Notes: a model not told the origin generated them from the sequence alone. A stretch of 11,636 bases of DNA from Coemansia sp. RSA 922 (GCA_027577415.1 JANBQS010000811.1:1-11636), one strand, 5' to 3'. Counted from the stretch's first letter, positions 1-6,836 are shown. Translations and numbers: made by a program.

Positions 1-2409
1 GGATACTACAGCCCGTCGATGTATGGCGCCTCGCTCGACCAGTCTATATTCCAGTCCCTCGTCGAAGACACGATGCCTGTGCTTGCCGCCAGCTTTAAGA
101 AGCGCGACATACAATTGTCCATTGCCTGCCTCCCCTGGTTCCTCACCCTGTTTGTCAACTCGATGCCATTGGTCTATGCACTGCGCGTACTGGACTGCTT
201 TTTCCTCGAGGGACCCAAGATCCTGTTCCGCATTGGTCTAGCTATCCTCAAGATCAACGGCGGCGCACTGTTGGAGGCCACTGACGACGGTATGTTCCTC
301 TTTGTGCTCAAAGAGTACTATTCCACGCTGGGCGACCTCGCATACCCGGACTCTAAAAATATGCGGGCGCGCCAAGTAACAAAGTTCCATGAACTGTTGT
401 ATGTGGCCTACAGCGACTTCCCCACTATCACTCACAGCAGAATCGAGGAATTGCGCCGCTCGCACCAGCTGCGTATTGTGCATTCGGTTGAGGAGTTCTC
501 TAAGCGCACGTTTTTGCGCAACGTCGTTGACTCGAGCGGGTTTACCAAGGAGCAGTTGTCGTTGCTGTATGACAGATACTACTCGGTGCTCTTTTACGCC
601 CGTGGGCTCGGCACTGAATCAGGCTCCCTGTTGTCTCCCTCTGGCGGGCGCAAGGAGCACGAGGCATCGGCGGCCAAGGTTACGCTGGATGTGTACGCGT
701 TTGCCAGGTTCATGTATGAGATCTCGTCGTGGATGCGGGTGCAGATTAAGGAGGCTCGTGAGCGTACGCAGAACCATCGTAACGTCAGTTTGGCCGACAC
801 CAAGCGGAAGAGCCCTGCTAGTAGCTCTACTGGACTTTCGAGTGGTAACGGCGGTCGAGACAACAATGGCAAGTCAAATATCGACGATGTGTCGCGAGAG
901 ACTGCGGCTAGCTTGGAGAACCCCGGCTGGTTTGTCACGTCTTTATTTAGATACGCTAGTCGTATTGTTCCTCCGGTCTCTCGGCTTCACGCATTTGACA
1001 CTGACAGCGATGGCTCTCGCGAAGTCAGTGCTCCCATGGATCTGATTTCGCCCTCCGCCGAGGAAGGCTTTGACAGCTTGGGCTTGGCAGATGGCGCAAT
1101 ACCACTTGACGACTCTGCTACAACTCATAGCCTGCCAACGACGTCCGCTACTACGACGAAACCAGTTGCAATGGAACCAGTTGCTCTTGCAACTGACGAC
1201 GCGCCTATCGAGAGCCTGCGAGTATCGTTCCAGCAGTGCGTTATTGCGCTGGGCCGTATAGTCAATACGGACCTTTTAACTCGCATGGACGTTTTCTTTG
1301 ACATGTACGCGATGACCATGTCGGACGCAATCAACCGCAAAGAAATGTTCCAACTCTCCGAAGCCATCCTCTATATCGGCCACGGCGAAGACGTAGAAAC
1401 TGGTGCCACCCGCCATTCCCATCCCACCAACATTGACATAACCAACGAAGAGCGACTACTACGCTCCGTCTCCGAGTTCTTGCGTCGCGCAGTATCCTAT
1501 GGCGACAATGAAGACTTACGGCGTGACGATGGGCGTCGTGCAGACTTTGTGCTGCCCCGCAATATGTTCCGTGTCGTCGTGTTGGAAGACGAGATGTTGG
1601 AGCAGTTTTTTTCAGAAATGGTGCCCGCGTCGTTTAGGTTTACTGACGGTGTCGAGCTTTCTAATCCGCTCAGAGCTATTTCTACACACCTGCCTGTTTC
1701 TCCTACTACGCCGCGCAGCGCAGAGTCTGCGTCGGCTAGGATTTTGGCTGGTGGGAGATCGGTGGCTGAGGGTATGTCTGCCAGAGTAGCTCAGACTATT
1801 GCACTTGGTAGTCAGTTTGTCGATCAGCGTGTGTTGACTCCTATTGTACGTGGCGCAGCATTGTCAGAGGGCTTGGTGGCAAAGGCGTGGTCGCCAGGGG
1901 CGCCTAACGGTGAGTCCGAAGCAACTGGGTTTGTCGTTTCTGATGAGCTGTCAAAGTCTACGCTGCTATCTAACGCAGAACCTAGCCTTGACAAGAGTCC
2001 CAGTGAGCGAGTAGCTGACGATATGGCGCGCATGTCGCTGGGTGGTATGGACGGCTATTTCGAGACTGCGACTCGCCCGACAGATGGCTTACAGAAGCAG
2101 CGCCTTCCTGCTGAGTTGCAAGAGAATCAGTGGGTTAATGCTCCGCAGGATCCATATGAGAACTTGCTGGATGAGGTCGACCAGTTGCTGGGCGAAATCA
2201 AGGATGACGACGATTCGGGAGCCAATGTCACTAAGCCAGTGGCTAACACTGCTATTACTGATCTTGTTAGCGATATTGACGATGTCAGCGACTTTGAAGC
2301 TGACGTAGCACACGGCGGCAAGCCTGCTGGTAACAAGCCCGAGCTCGATCTCCATCTTGACGATGAGAGTGATGACGATATAGCACATTTGTTAGCTGAC
2401 AAATCATGA
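1..2409 (+). CDS. TBC-domain RabGAP, Gyp2/TBC1D9-like, 5'-truncated by window edge
   Basis: The frame is open from base 1 to the TGA at 2407-2409 (802 codons in the window), so the true start lies upstream. Codons 1 to about 115 match the C-terminal half of a TBC (Rab GTPase-activating) domain: GYYSPSM followed by a DQS motif, then LPWFLTLF at 44-51 and DCFFLEG at 65-71, the pattern of the TBC1D8/TBC1D9 and fungal Gyp2/Mdr1 group. The catalytic arginine (IxxDxxR) and glutamine (YxQ) fingers of the family would lie before base 1 and cannot be checked. A helical segment follows (codons about 145-205, RIEELRRSHQLRIV onward), as in TBC1D9 proteins ahead of their EF-hand region. An EF-hand-like helical stretch at about 425-460 lacks a recognisable calcium loop. 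The rest is Ser/Thr-rich linker and a strongly acidic C-terminus. It probably stimulates GTP hydrolysis by a Rab in membrane traffic. Family call is firm; the Rab target is unknown. Confidence 0.88.
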   Translation, partial: GYYSPSMYGASLDQSIFQSLVEDTMPVLAASFKKRDIQLSIACLPWFLTLFVNSMPLVYALRVLDCFFLEGPKILFRIGLAILKINGGALLEATDDGMFLFVLKEYYSTLGDLAYPDSKNMRARQVTKFHELLYVAYSDFPTITHSRIEELRRSHQLRIVHSVEEFSKRTFLRNVVDSSGFTKEQLSLLYDRYYSVLFYARGLGTESGSLLSPSGGRKEHEASAAKVTLDVYAFARFMYEISSWMRVQIKEARERTQNHRNVSLADTKRKSPASSSTGLSSGNGGRDNNGKSNIDDVSRETAASLENPGWFVTSLFRYASRIVPPVSRLHAFDTDSDGSREVSAPMDLISPSAEEGFDSLGLADGAIPLDDSATTHSLPTTSATTTKPVAMEPVALATDDAPIESLRVSFQQCVIALGRIVNTDLLTRMDVFFDMYAMTMSDAINRKEMFQLSEAILYIGHGEDVETGATRHSHPTNIDITNEERLLRSVSEFLRRAVSYGDNEDLRRDDGRRADFVLPRNMFRVVVLEDEMLEQFFSEMVPASFRFTDGVELSNPLRAISTHLPVSPTTPRSAESASARILAGGRSVAEGMSARVAQTIALGSQFVDQRVLTPIVRGAALSEGLVAKAWSPGAPNGESEATGFVVSDELSKSTLLSNAEPSLDKSPSERVADDMARMSLGGMDGYFETATRPTDGLQKQRLPAELQENQWVNAPQDPYENLLDEVDQLLGEIKDDDDSGANVTKPVANTAITDLVSDIDDVSDFEADVAHGGKPAGNKPELDLHLDDESDDDIAHLLADKS

Positions 2410-2690
2410 ATATCTATTTTTTATTGATATACAATCCCCTTTAAAATGAACACTGACAAAGTGTATTGAATCTCTTGTTTAATGTATCTGAATATCTTTG
2501 TCACTAACAATCATCAAATCTCCTAAAGCTGTAGAAAAAAAAAAAATAATATTGTACTACTAATGACATTTATTTGCTAGCTGAATACTACCAACGACAC
2601 AATTAGTAGAAGAAAAGCCCACACGAAAATAATGAACATACTCGTTTAGTAACAACGTACGAGGGATGACAGGACATGCTGCCAGCTGAT
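2410..2690. other. AT-rich 3' flank of the TBC gene
   Basis: This non-coding stretch follows the TBC stop. It contains TA-rich sequence that could direct 3'-end formation (2417-2450) and a run of twelve A at 2535-2546. I see no plus-strand gene. Its right part overlaps an antisense open stretch annotated separately. Confidence 0.5.
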
Positions 2691-2820
2691 TAGAAGCATT
2701 CAAAACAATTATGTCTTTCGATGTTGGATAGGTGCTGTTGGCAACCTCCAGTGTTCTTTTTTGTGGAAAGCACCCGAACAACACGTCGCCAACACGGAAA
2801 CGTTTATATTCGGAAAATTA
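2560..2820 (-). pseudogene. Antisense open stretch without an ATG, probable coding relic
   Basis: On the minus strand a frame is open for about 85 codons, from just after a TAA near 2818-2820 to a TAG at 2560-2562. It has no ATG: its first near-cognate start would be GTG at 2784. The inferred peptide is protein-like (FRVGDVLFGCFPQKR, later YPTSKD), but I do not recognise it. The homologous DNA in the second tandem unit (about 4500-4595, minus) encodes a similar string (LRVDDILVSC, then FP.KR and YPTS), but there the reading frame is shifted by two bases after the shared cysteine and soon meets a stop. Both copies may therefore descend from a once-coding antisense gene inside the repeat unit. 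Equally, they may be non-coding DNA that happens to be open in one copy. Confidence 0.3.
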
Positions 2821-2898
2821 ATATCAAATCAGATGACATCTTCCTTTGGTTTAAAGAAGGTACAACATAATGGTGCTTCTCTTCCCTATCTTTTCTGA

Positions 2899-2936
2899 TT
2901 GCCAGAGGAGAAAATGGGGAAGAGAGTGCACAGTTT
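2899..2936 (+). promoter_or_regulatory. Upstream promoter module, copy A1
   Basis: The block begins TTGCCAGAGG, continues AAAATGGGGAAG and ends GTGCACAGTTT. It recurs 149 bp downstream at 3048 in the same promoter, and twice in the promoter of the paralogue (4677 and 4821). Its recurrence at fixed relative positions suggests a bound regulatory element, but no known factor site is recognised. Confidence 0.5.
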
Positions 2937-3047
2937 GCTGCTTTCACGAATGGACACCTGATATCCAAAGCCTTTACAAAATAAGAAATAATTGGACATC
3001 CTTTTTTTGCAAAGTCTCGAATATATTGGATATCCGCTCCTCGATGG

Positions 3048-3080
3048 TTGCCAGAGGAAAATGGGGAGGGGAGCACAGCT
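3048..3080 (+). promoter_or_regulatory. Upstream promoter module, copy A2
   Basis: Second copy of the module: TTGCCAGAGG, AAAATGGGGAGG, GAGCACAGCT. It lies about 50 bp upstream of the TATA box and is the better match to copy B2 at 4821. Copies A1 and A2 differ by small gaps around the purine tract. Confidence 0.5.
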
Positions 3081-3131
3081 TTCACCTTGCCTGGCTATCC
3101 CTCCAACAAGAGGGGCTCAGCCTTCTTCTGC

Positions 3132-3139
3132 TATAAAAA
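3132..3139 (+). promoter_or_regulatory. TATA box of paralogue A
   Basis: TATAAAAA lies 111 bp before the ATG at 3243. The equivalent position in the second unit has TATATAAA at 4906. The preceding TCTGC and following ACCAAGCTG are shared by both units, which supports a conserved core promoter. Confidence 0.65.
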
Positions 3140-3242
3140 CCAAGCTGCTGCTACCCCATTCACACTTTCAAAACATCCACCACACACATCTTCTTTGCCA
3201 AGTATATTTATTGATCAACCGCTACAGATAGTACAAACAAGA

Positions 3243-3647
3243 ATGGTGAAATATGCTATAGTTGGATACCGCGATGACAAGTTCAGTGTTACTAGTGTAA
3301 GCTCAGATGAAACCTACGACAATGTTGGTCATATGTTAGAAGGACTCGCACAACGTAAATCCAACTGGTATGGTTACATTATTGTGGAGAATGGGCTGAT
3401 AAGGGTCACAAATAGTAATGCACGTAGTCTTCATCTTGACAACCTTGAAGAGTTTGCCTATCTACTCATGGGTATAGGTGAAGATAAGCGAAAAGAAGTT
3501 GTAACTGCTGCCGAGAATAAGGGGTATAAAGCAATTTTCGATGATGTTGTGAAATCGAGAGAGAAGTACTTGTCTACCAATTCTGCTATTGCTGATGCCC
3601 GTAGCATCATGTCAGAATATCCGGGGTTAGATTATTCGCTTTATTAG
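3243..3647 (+). CDS. Unrecognised 134-aa protein, tandem paralogue A
   Basis: No known family is recognised. The single-exon gene starts MVKYAIVGYR and ends LDYSLY. The ATG is the first in-frame ATG after the upstream stop, has A at -3 and G at +4, sits 111 bp after a TATA box and aligns exactly with the start of paralogue B. There is no signal peptide or membrane segment, so a soluble intracellular protein is likely. The N-terminal part alternates polar and hydrophobic residues like beta-strands (1-20, 42-57). Residues 67-111 look helical and hold the conserved core shared with B: EEFAY, then GEDK, KEV, KG and SRE.YLS. The copy is 66/134 identical to B with no gaps; residues 18-66 (17/49) and 112-118 (0/7) are the most variable. 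It lies in an AT-rich island, suggesting a lineage-specific, fast-evolving gene. A role in conflict or self/non-self recognition is only a guess. Confidence 0.72.
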   Translation: MVKYAIVGYRDDKFSVTSVSSDETYDNVGHMLEGLAQRKSNWYGYIIVENGLIRVTNSNARSLHLDNLEEFAYLLMGIGEDKRKEVVTAAENKGYKAIFDDVVKSREKYLSTNSAIADARSIMSEYPGLDYSLY

Positions 3648-3717
3648 TTTTGCATATAGTGGTAAGCTAGCCATTAATAGCCAATAGCTCATTTTCGCAT
3701 AGAAGGTTTTTTGGACG
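3648..3717 (+). promoter_or_regulatory. Conserved 3' flank of paralogue A
   Basis: The 70 nt after the stop (starting TTTTGCATATAGTGG and containing CCATTAATAGCCAATAGC) match 5395-5461 after paralogue B with 3 substitutions and 3 single-base gaps. This is likely the shared 3' UTR or 3'-end signal. It is more similar between copies than the coding sequence is. Confidence 0.55.
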
Positions 3718-3752
3718 TAAGTTTCCTTCATTTCATATTATTAAATCCATAA

Positions 3753-4244
3753 AAAATATTATTCATAGCCAACCAACTAGTGACCAAGTTCAAAGAACTT
3801 TTCCATGTTATGCTGAATAGCTCGGCCACCAAAAAAACACCACTCTAACCTTCTAATTATCTAACGAAGAGCGAGCTTGTAATTACCCAAAGTGCTTCTG
3901 CAAATGGAGAAACTACTTTGTCAAATGTTTTCAATCTTGGTAAAGTAGACAAAAGTAAGAGGGTATAAATAGTGGAGGAGCTACCATCATAATATTTGAG
4001 GACGGTCGGGCTGTTACCCAATATAATAGGCAAAGCCGAAATAGTTAATTATGCTAAAGCTGGCATCCATCTATTCATTAGAGATGATAGCGATGAGAAG
4101 AGATTGGAAAAGTACATTAGCGAGAAACAATGTGAAGACGTTAAAACTCAAGATAGCTTTTTATGTGTCAAGGTCTGTCGTGTGATTTTATTTCGAGCAG
4201 CCATTAAAGCTCAGAATAGAAAATTCAGCGGTCTATTAGACTAG
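3753..4244 (+). pseudogene. Probable decayed gene between the two paralogues
   Basis: One reading frame stays nearly open for about 163 codons, interrupted only by TAA at 3846, 3966 and 3990, and closes with TAG at 4242-4244. AT-rich random sequence of this length should carry around ten stops. The segments read like protein: KFKELFHVMLNSS before the first stop, SELVITQSASANGETT before the second, then IIGKAEIVNYAKAGIHLF and RDDSDEKRLEKYI in the last. The final open part (3993-4244) has no ATG. I do not recognise the family. A TATAAATA at 3964 sits inside it. Short introns hiding the stops cannot be excluded, but the stops are close together and no convincing splice pair was found. It shows no similarity to the flanking paralogues. 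Confidence 0.38.
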
Positions 4245-4489
4245 TTGTCACTCACATTACTTTACAAACGCCTTGCGAACTGGTATATTTAATGGTCCGC
4301 GTTCTCGTAGTCAAGAGTAGCTTTTTTAGCCATATATTATTGTTATTAGATTTTATACTAATTTAAACATTGAAAGTTGGGAACAATTAAGTTCATAGTT
4401 CATAAGCTCAGCACAAATTACAAAGCTACTACCCCAAAATGAGCAGACGATAGTTGGTGGTGGCAGATTAAGCAGATTAAAACAAGGGA
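4245..4489. other. Gene-free AT-rich spacer in the island
   Basis: This spacer separates the decayed gene from repeat unit B. I see no supported gene or RNA. A minus-strand open frame with an ATG at 4593-4595 enters from the right and runs to 4353, but its amino-acid composition is not convincing and it overlaps the antisense relic region. Confidence 0.4.
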
Positions 4490-4676
4490 AATGTGGATGT
4501 TGGATAGGCTTGATCAATAGCCTCCGGTGCTCTTTTCGGAAAGTGCAGCTGACCAATATGTCATCAACACGTAAGTACACCACTTTGGAAACCATGTTGT
4601 AAATTGTACGTCATGTTTTTTTGTATCAAAGAGCGTGCAATAGTAGGTTGGGAATTTTCTTCTGCTCCTTCGTCGA

Positions 4677-4711
4677 TTGCCAATAGAAAAATGGAGGAGT
4701 GTGGGCAGTTT
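4677..4711 (+). promoter_or_regulatory. Upstream promoter module, copy B1
   Basis: TTGCCAATAG, AAAAATGGAGGAG and GGGCAGTTT match module A1 at 2899. It lies 144 bp before the second copy in this promoter. Confidence 0.45.
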
Positions 4712-4820
4712 ACCTTTTTGCAAACGACTACGTCATTCTCAATGTCCCAGCAATGTTGGAAACATGTTCGAATATTCTTTGAGGCAAAGGGTTGTTGTCA
4801 TTGTTGTCGCTCATTGCCGC

Positions 4821-4863
4821 TTGCTGGAAAAGAAAAATTGGGGAGGAGCGAGCAGATTTCACC
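4821..4863 (+). promoter_or_regulatory. Upstream promoter module, copy B2
   Basis: TTGCTGGAAAAG, AAAAATTGGGGAGG and GCAGATTTCACC match module A2 at 3048 and are followed, as there, by CTCCAACAAGA and the TATA box. Confidence 0.45.
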
Positions 4864-4905
4864 CTGCCTGTCTCTCCCTCCAACAAGAAAGACACTGCCT
4901 TCTGC

Positions 4906-4913
4906 TATATAAA
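4906..4913 (+). promoter_or_regulatory. TATA box of paralogue B
   Basis: TATATAAA lies 84 bp before the ATG at 4990, at the position equivalent to the TATA box of paralogue A. Confidence 0.65.
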
Positions 4914-4989
4914 CCAAGCTGCCACTCCCCCTATTTTCTCCACCAAGTATATATTTATTGATCAACTGCAACAGATAGCACAAACAAGA

Positions 4990-5394
4990 ATGGTGAAATA
5001 TACTATAGTTGAATACCGCAATGGCGAGTTCAGTGTTACTAAGGTAGTAGCAGATTTTGATCATGGCAATATGAGTGCTAGATTAGAAGCAGCCGCCAGA
5101 TGTTGCCCTGACTGGTATTGTTACAGTATTGATAAGAATGGGCCGAGAAGGATCACGGAACAAAATGCAATAGATATTCATGTTAACAACCCTGAGGAGT
5201 TTGCCTATATACTCATGTGTGTAGGTGAAGATAAGCAAAAGGAAGTTTTAGCTGCTTTTAGGAGTAAGGGGCGTGAAGCCCTTTTCAATGATATTGTGGA
5301 ATCGAGAGAGAACTACTTGTCTAACACTCCTCTTACTTATGCTGCCAGTAGCATCATGTTAGATTATCTGGAGTTAGACTATTCTCGTCGATAG
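4990..5394 (+). CDS. Unrecognised 134-aa protein, tandem paralogue B
   Basis: It has exactly the same length as paralogue A and aligns without a gap: MVKYTIVEYR at the start, LDYSRR at the end. The ATG has A at -3 and G at +4 and is the first in-frame ATG. The reading frame is open upstream through the TATA box, but only TTG codons could start it. The shared core EEFAY, GEDK, KEV, KG, SRE.YLS is intact. Compared with A it gains cysteines (residues 38, 39, 44, 77), while A has none, so the copies differ in redox or metal-binding potential. Sixty-eight residues are replaced but only seven identical residues show silent codon changes, a pattern expected under diversifying selection. Function is unknown. 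It is convergent with the carrier gene, whose stop is 357 bp further on. Both copies look intact and expressible. Confidence 0.72.
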   Translation: MVKYTIVEYRNGEFSVTKVVADFDHGNMSARLEAAARCCPDWYCYSIDKNGPRRITEQNAIDIHVNNPEEFAYILMCVGEDKQKEVLAAFRSKGREALFNDIVESRENYLSNTPLTYAASSIMLDYLELDYSRR

Positions 5395-5461
5395 TTTTGC
5401 ATATAGTGGCAAGCCAGCCATTAATAGCCAATAGCTCTTTTCACATAAAGGTTTTTGGACG
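5395..5461 (+). promoter_or_regulatory. Conserved 3' flank of paralogue B
   Basis: This is the counterpart of 3648-3717, about 91 percent identical counting gaps. It is probably the 3' UTR or cleavage/polyadenylation region. Confidence 0.55.
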
Positions 5462-5481
5462 TTGTTTTCCTTCATTTCATT

Positions 5482-5664
5482 TTAATAACTCCATAAATCC
5501 ATACTTTTAATTGGTTGCCTTAACATGTAGTTAAAATCCTTTACCTCAAGTTCCGTTTTCACTTTATGTAGCGAAATAGTCATACCATATTCAAGCGCAA
5601 GCAATCTACTAGCCGTCGCCGCTGTGTCAACATTACCAGATTTCAGCTCGAAAGATGGCTTTGG
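5482..5664 (-). pseudogene. Antisense open stretch, possible 3' relic of a gene
   Basis: On the minus strand 60 codons are open, beginning just after a TAA and ending with TAA at 5482-5484. The peptide is protein-like (PKPSFELKSGNVDTAATAS, later KTELEVKDFNYMLRQP, ending MDLWSY), with an ATG only after codon 27. I do not recognise it. Its 3' end overlaps the edge of the tandem-repeat trailer. It could be the last exon fragment of a decayed gene, or chance. Confidence 0.25.
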
Positions 5665-5750
5665 TTATAGAGACATTTAACTTTTTAAATCTTCAACTAC
5701 TACTAAACATTATGCCAAATAAAAAACTTCAACCGATTTGATATGTTCGG

Positions 5751-6836
5751 TTATTCTGGGCGGACCGTCAGAACAAAATCTCGCGTGTATCCATATATAT
5801 AAAAGACCGCAGCCGACGCAGGCGCGGCCTTAATAAGCGCAGGGGTGAGTCCACGGAACAGAGCCAAGAAACCCTCATTCCGAACAATAAAGGACAGGGC
5901 GTTAGCCATACCACTGTATTTAGGTACAGCGCCATACGCAAAGTTTGTCAATTGCGGCCCCTGCACTTGCAATCGTTTACGAACCAGATCCAGTGGGTAT
6001 ACACAGGTTTTACCAATAACTGCGGCACTGCCACCAATAATGGCATCTTGCACTGCGTCCAAACCACGCAGTACCGGCGAGTTGCCAACAAACATACTGC
6101 GGCGTATCCAAGAGTAACTAGAAGCCAAGACGTCGTAGCTGGTAAAAACAATACCCATGTATGGCATGATTTGTAGACAGGCTGGCCACAGCCCACGGTA
6201 AAACCCGCGAACGCCCTCCTCGGCATGGATCTGTTTGATAGCGCCCAGAATAGATTTGTGAACTTTGTTTCCAGTCTCTTGAGCAATAAAGCGAGTCCTC
6301 AAGAGATCAAACGGATAAGTAGCACTCGTGGCTATGGCTCCCGCAAGTGCGCCGCCAATAAACGATCGAGCACGCTTAGGCAAACTGGTCTTTCTGAGCG
6401 CCGATTCTATGGTGTCGAAGACTAGAAATTGAGCGGCGCCATAGGTCAGATATAGATATTCTGCTGAGAGATTGCCTTTGAACAAACCACGTACGCCTTC
6501 TTTGCGCAATATGCGTGTAGCACAGGCTAGCATGCCGTCGTTGGTTGGGCGTAGGAACGCGTAGGAGCGCTGTTGGGTTTGTAGCTGAAGCGTTATTTTG
6601 ACTACATCGAAGGGCGCGATCATAGCTCGTGATACTACTCCGGCTGTGGCACCACAAAAGGCACTTTCTGCGGGTGTAAGTTTTCGCACTGAATTGGAAC
6701 GTGAGGTTTGCAGTAGTACATTGTCGCTCTGGGTCGGAGTTGGAAGCGGTTGGACGCTGGTGGATATTTTATTGTTGCTGTTGTTGTGTCCGGCATTCAT
6801 GGCGGCGGCTGGTAGGGGCGTAGTGGTTTGCGACAT
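5751..6836 (-). CDS. TPC1: Mitochondrial carrier, thiamine pyrophosphate carrier (Tpc1/SLC25A19) type
   Basis: The protein has 361 residues with three mitochondrial-carrier repeats. The PX[DE]XX[KR] signatures are PFDVVK at 75-80, PFDLLR at 175-180 and PLDLVR at 281-286. Each is followed by the second half-motif: EGVRGLFKG 113-121, EGVRGFYRG 207-215, EGFLALFRG 321-329. The overall sequence resembles fungal Tpc1, which imports thiamine pyrophosphate across the inner mitochondrial membrane in exchange for nucleotides. That substrate comes from family resemblance and is not proven here. The body is of usual carrier length; the first about 50 residues are a polar Ser/Thr/Asn-rich extension. I chose the ATG at 6836 because a pyrimidine-rich leader precedes it on the minus strand; ATGs at 6917 and 7016 are in frame and would add 27 or 60 residues. 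It is divergent from the UPF0662 gene and intron-less. Confidence 0.85.
   Translation of the reverse strand: MSQTTTPLPAAAMNAGHNNSNNKISTSVQPLPTPTQSDNVLLQTSRSNSVRKLTPAESAFCGATAGVVSRAMIAPFDVVKITLQLQTQQRSYAFLRPTNDGMLACATRILRKEGVRGLFKGNLSAEYLYLTYGAAQFLVFDTIESALRKTSLPKRARSFIGGALAGAIATSATYPFDLLRTRFIAQETGNKVHKSILGAIKQIHAEEGVRGFYRGLWPACLQIMPYMGIVFTSYDVLASSYSWIRRSMFVGNSPVLRGLDAVQDAIIGGSAAVIGKTCVYPLDLVRKRLQVQGPQLTNFAYGAVPKYSGMANALSFIVRNEGFLALFRGLTPALIKAAPASAAVFYIYGYTRDFVLTVRPE

Larger units (their letters stand above)
2690..3760 (+). repeat. Tandem duplication unit A (promoter, gene, trailer)
   Basis: This is the first of two homologous direct-repeat units. It matches about 4490-5500. Landmarks shared in order: GATGTTGGATAGG (near 2720 and 4494), the TTGCC-AAAATGGGGAGG modules, a TATA box followed by ACCAAGCTG, the leader ATTTATTGATCAAC, the start context ACAAGAATGGTGAAATAT, a 134-codon gene, and the trailer TTTTGCATATAGTGG. 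Start codons are 1747 bp apart. The outer edges are approximate because similarity fades gradually. Confidence 0.8.
4490..5500 (+). repeat. Tandem duplication unit B (promoter, gene, trailer)
   Basis: Second copy of the unit described at 2690-3760, in the same orientation. The leader between TATA and ATG is 27 bp shorter than in unit A. The match is strongest in the leader and trailer and weakest inside the coding sequence. Confidence 0.8.

Noticed and set aside
2535..2546. A12 run as a retrotransposed poly(A) tail
   Set aside because: No target-site duplication or coding body upstream supports retrotransposition; such runs are common in AT-rich intergenic DNA.
2760..2820. RVGD motif in the antisense relic as a retrotransposon integrase tail
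   Set aside because: Four residues are too little; no other integrase, reverse-transcriptase or LTR feature is visible nearby.
4051..4185. 44-codon ATG frame 87 bp after a TATAAATA, spacing like paralogue B
   Set aside because: The other frame over the same DNA is far more protein-like, and this one shows no similarity to the 134-aa family.
4353..4595. 80-codon minus-strand frame with a real ATG
   Set aside because: Only its first residues resemble the antisense relic of unit A; after a shift the composition becomes unconvincing, so it is treated as part of the relic.
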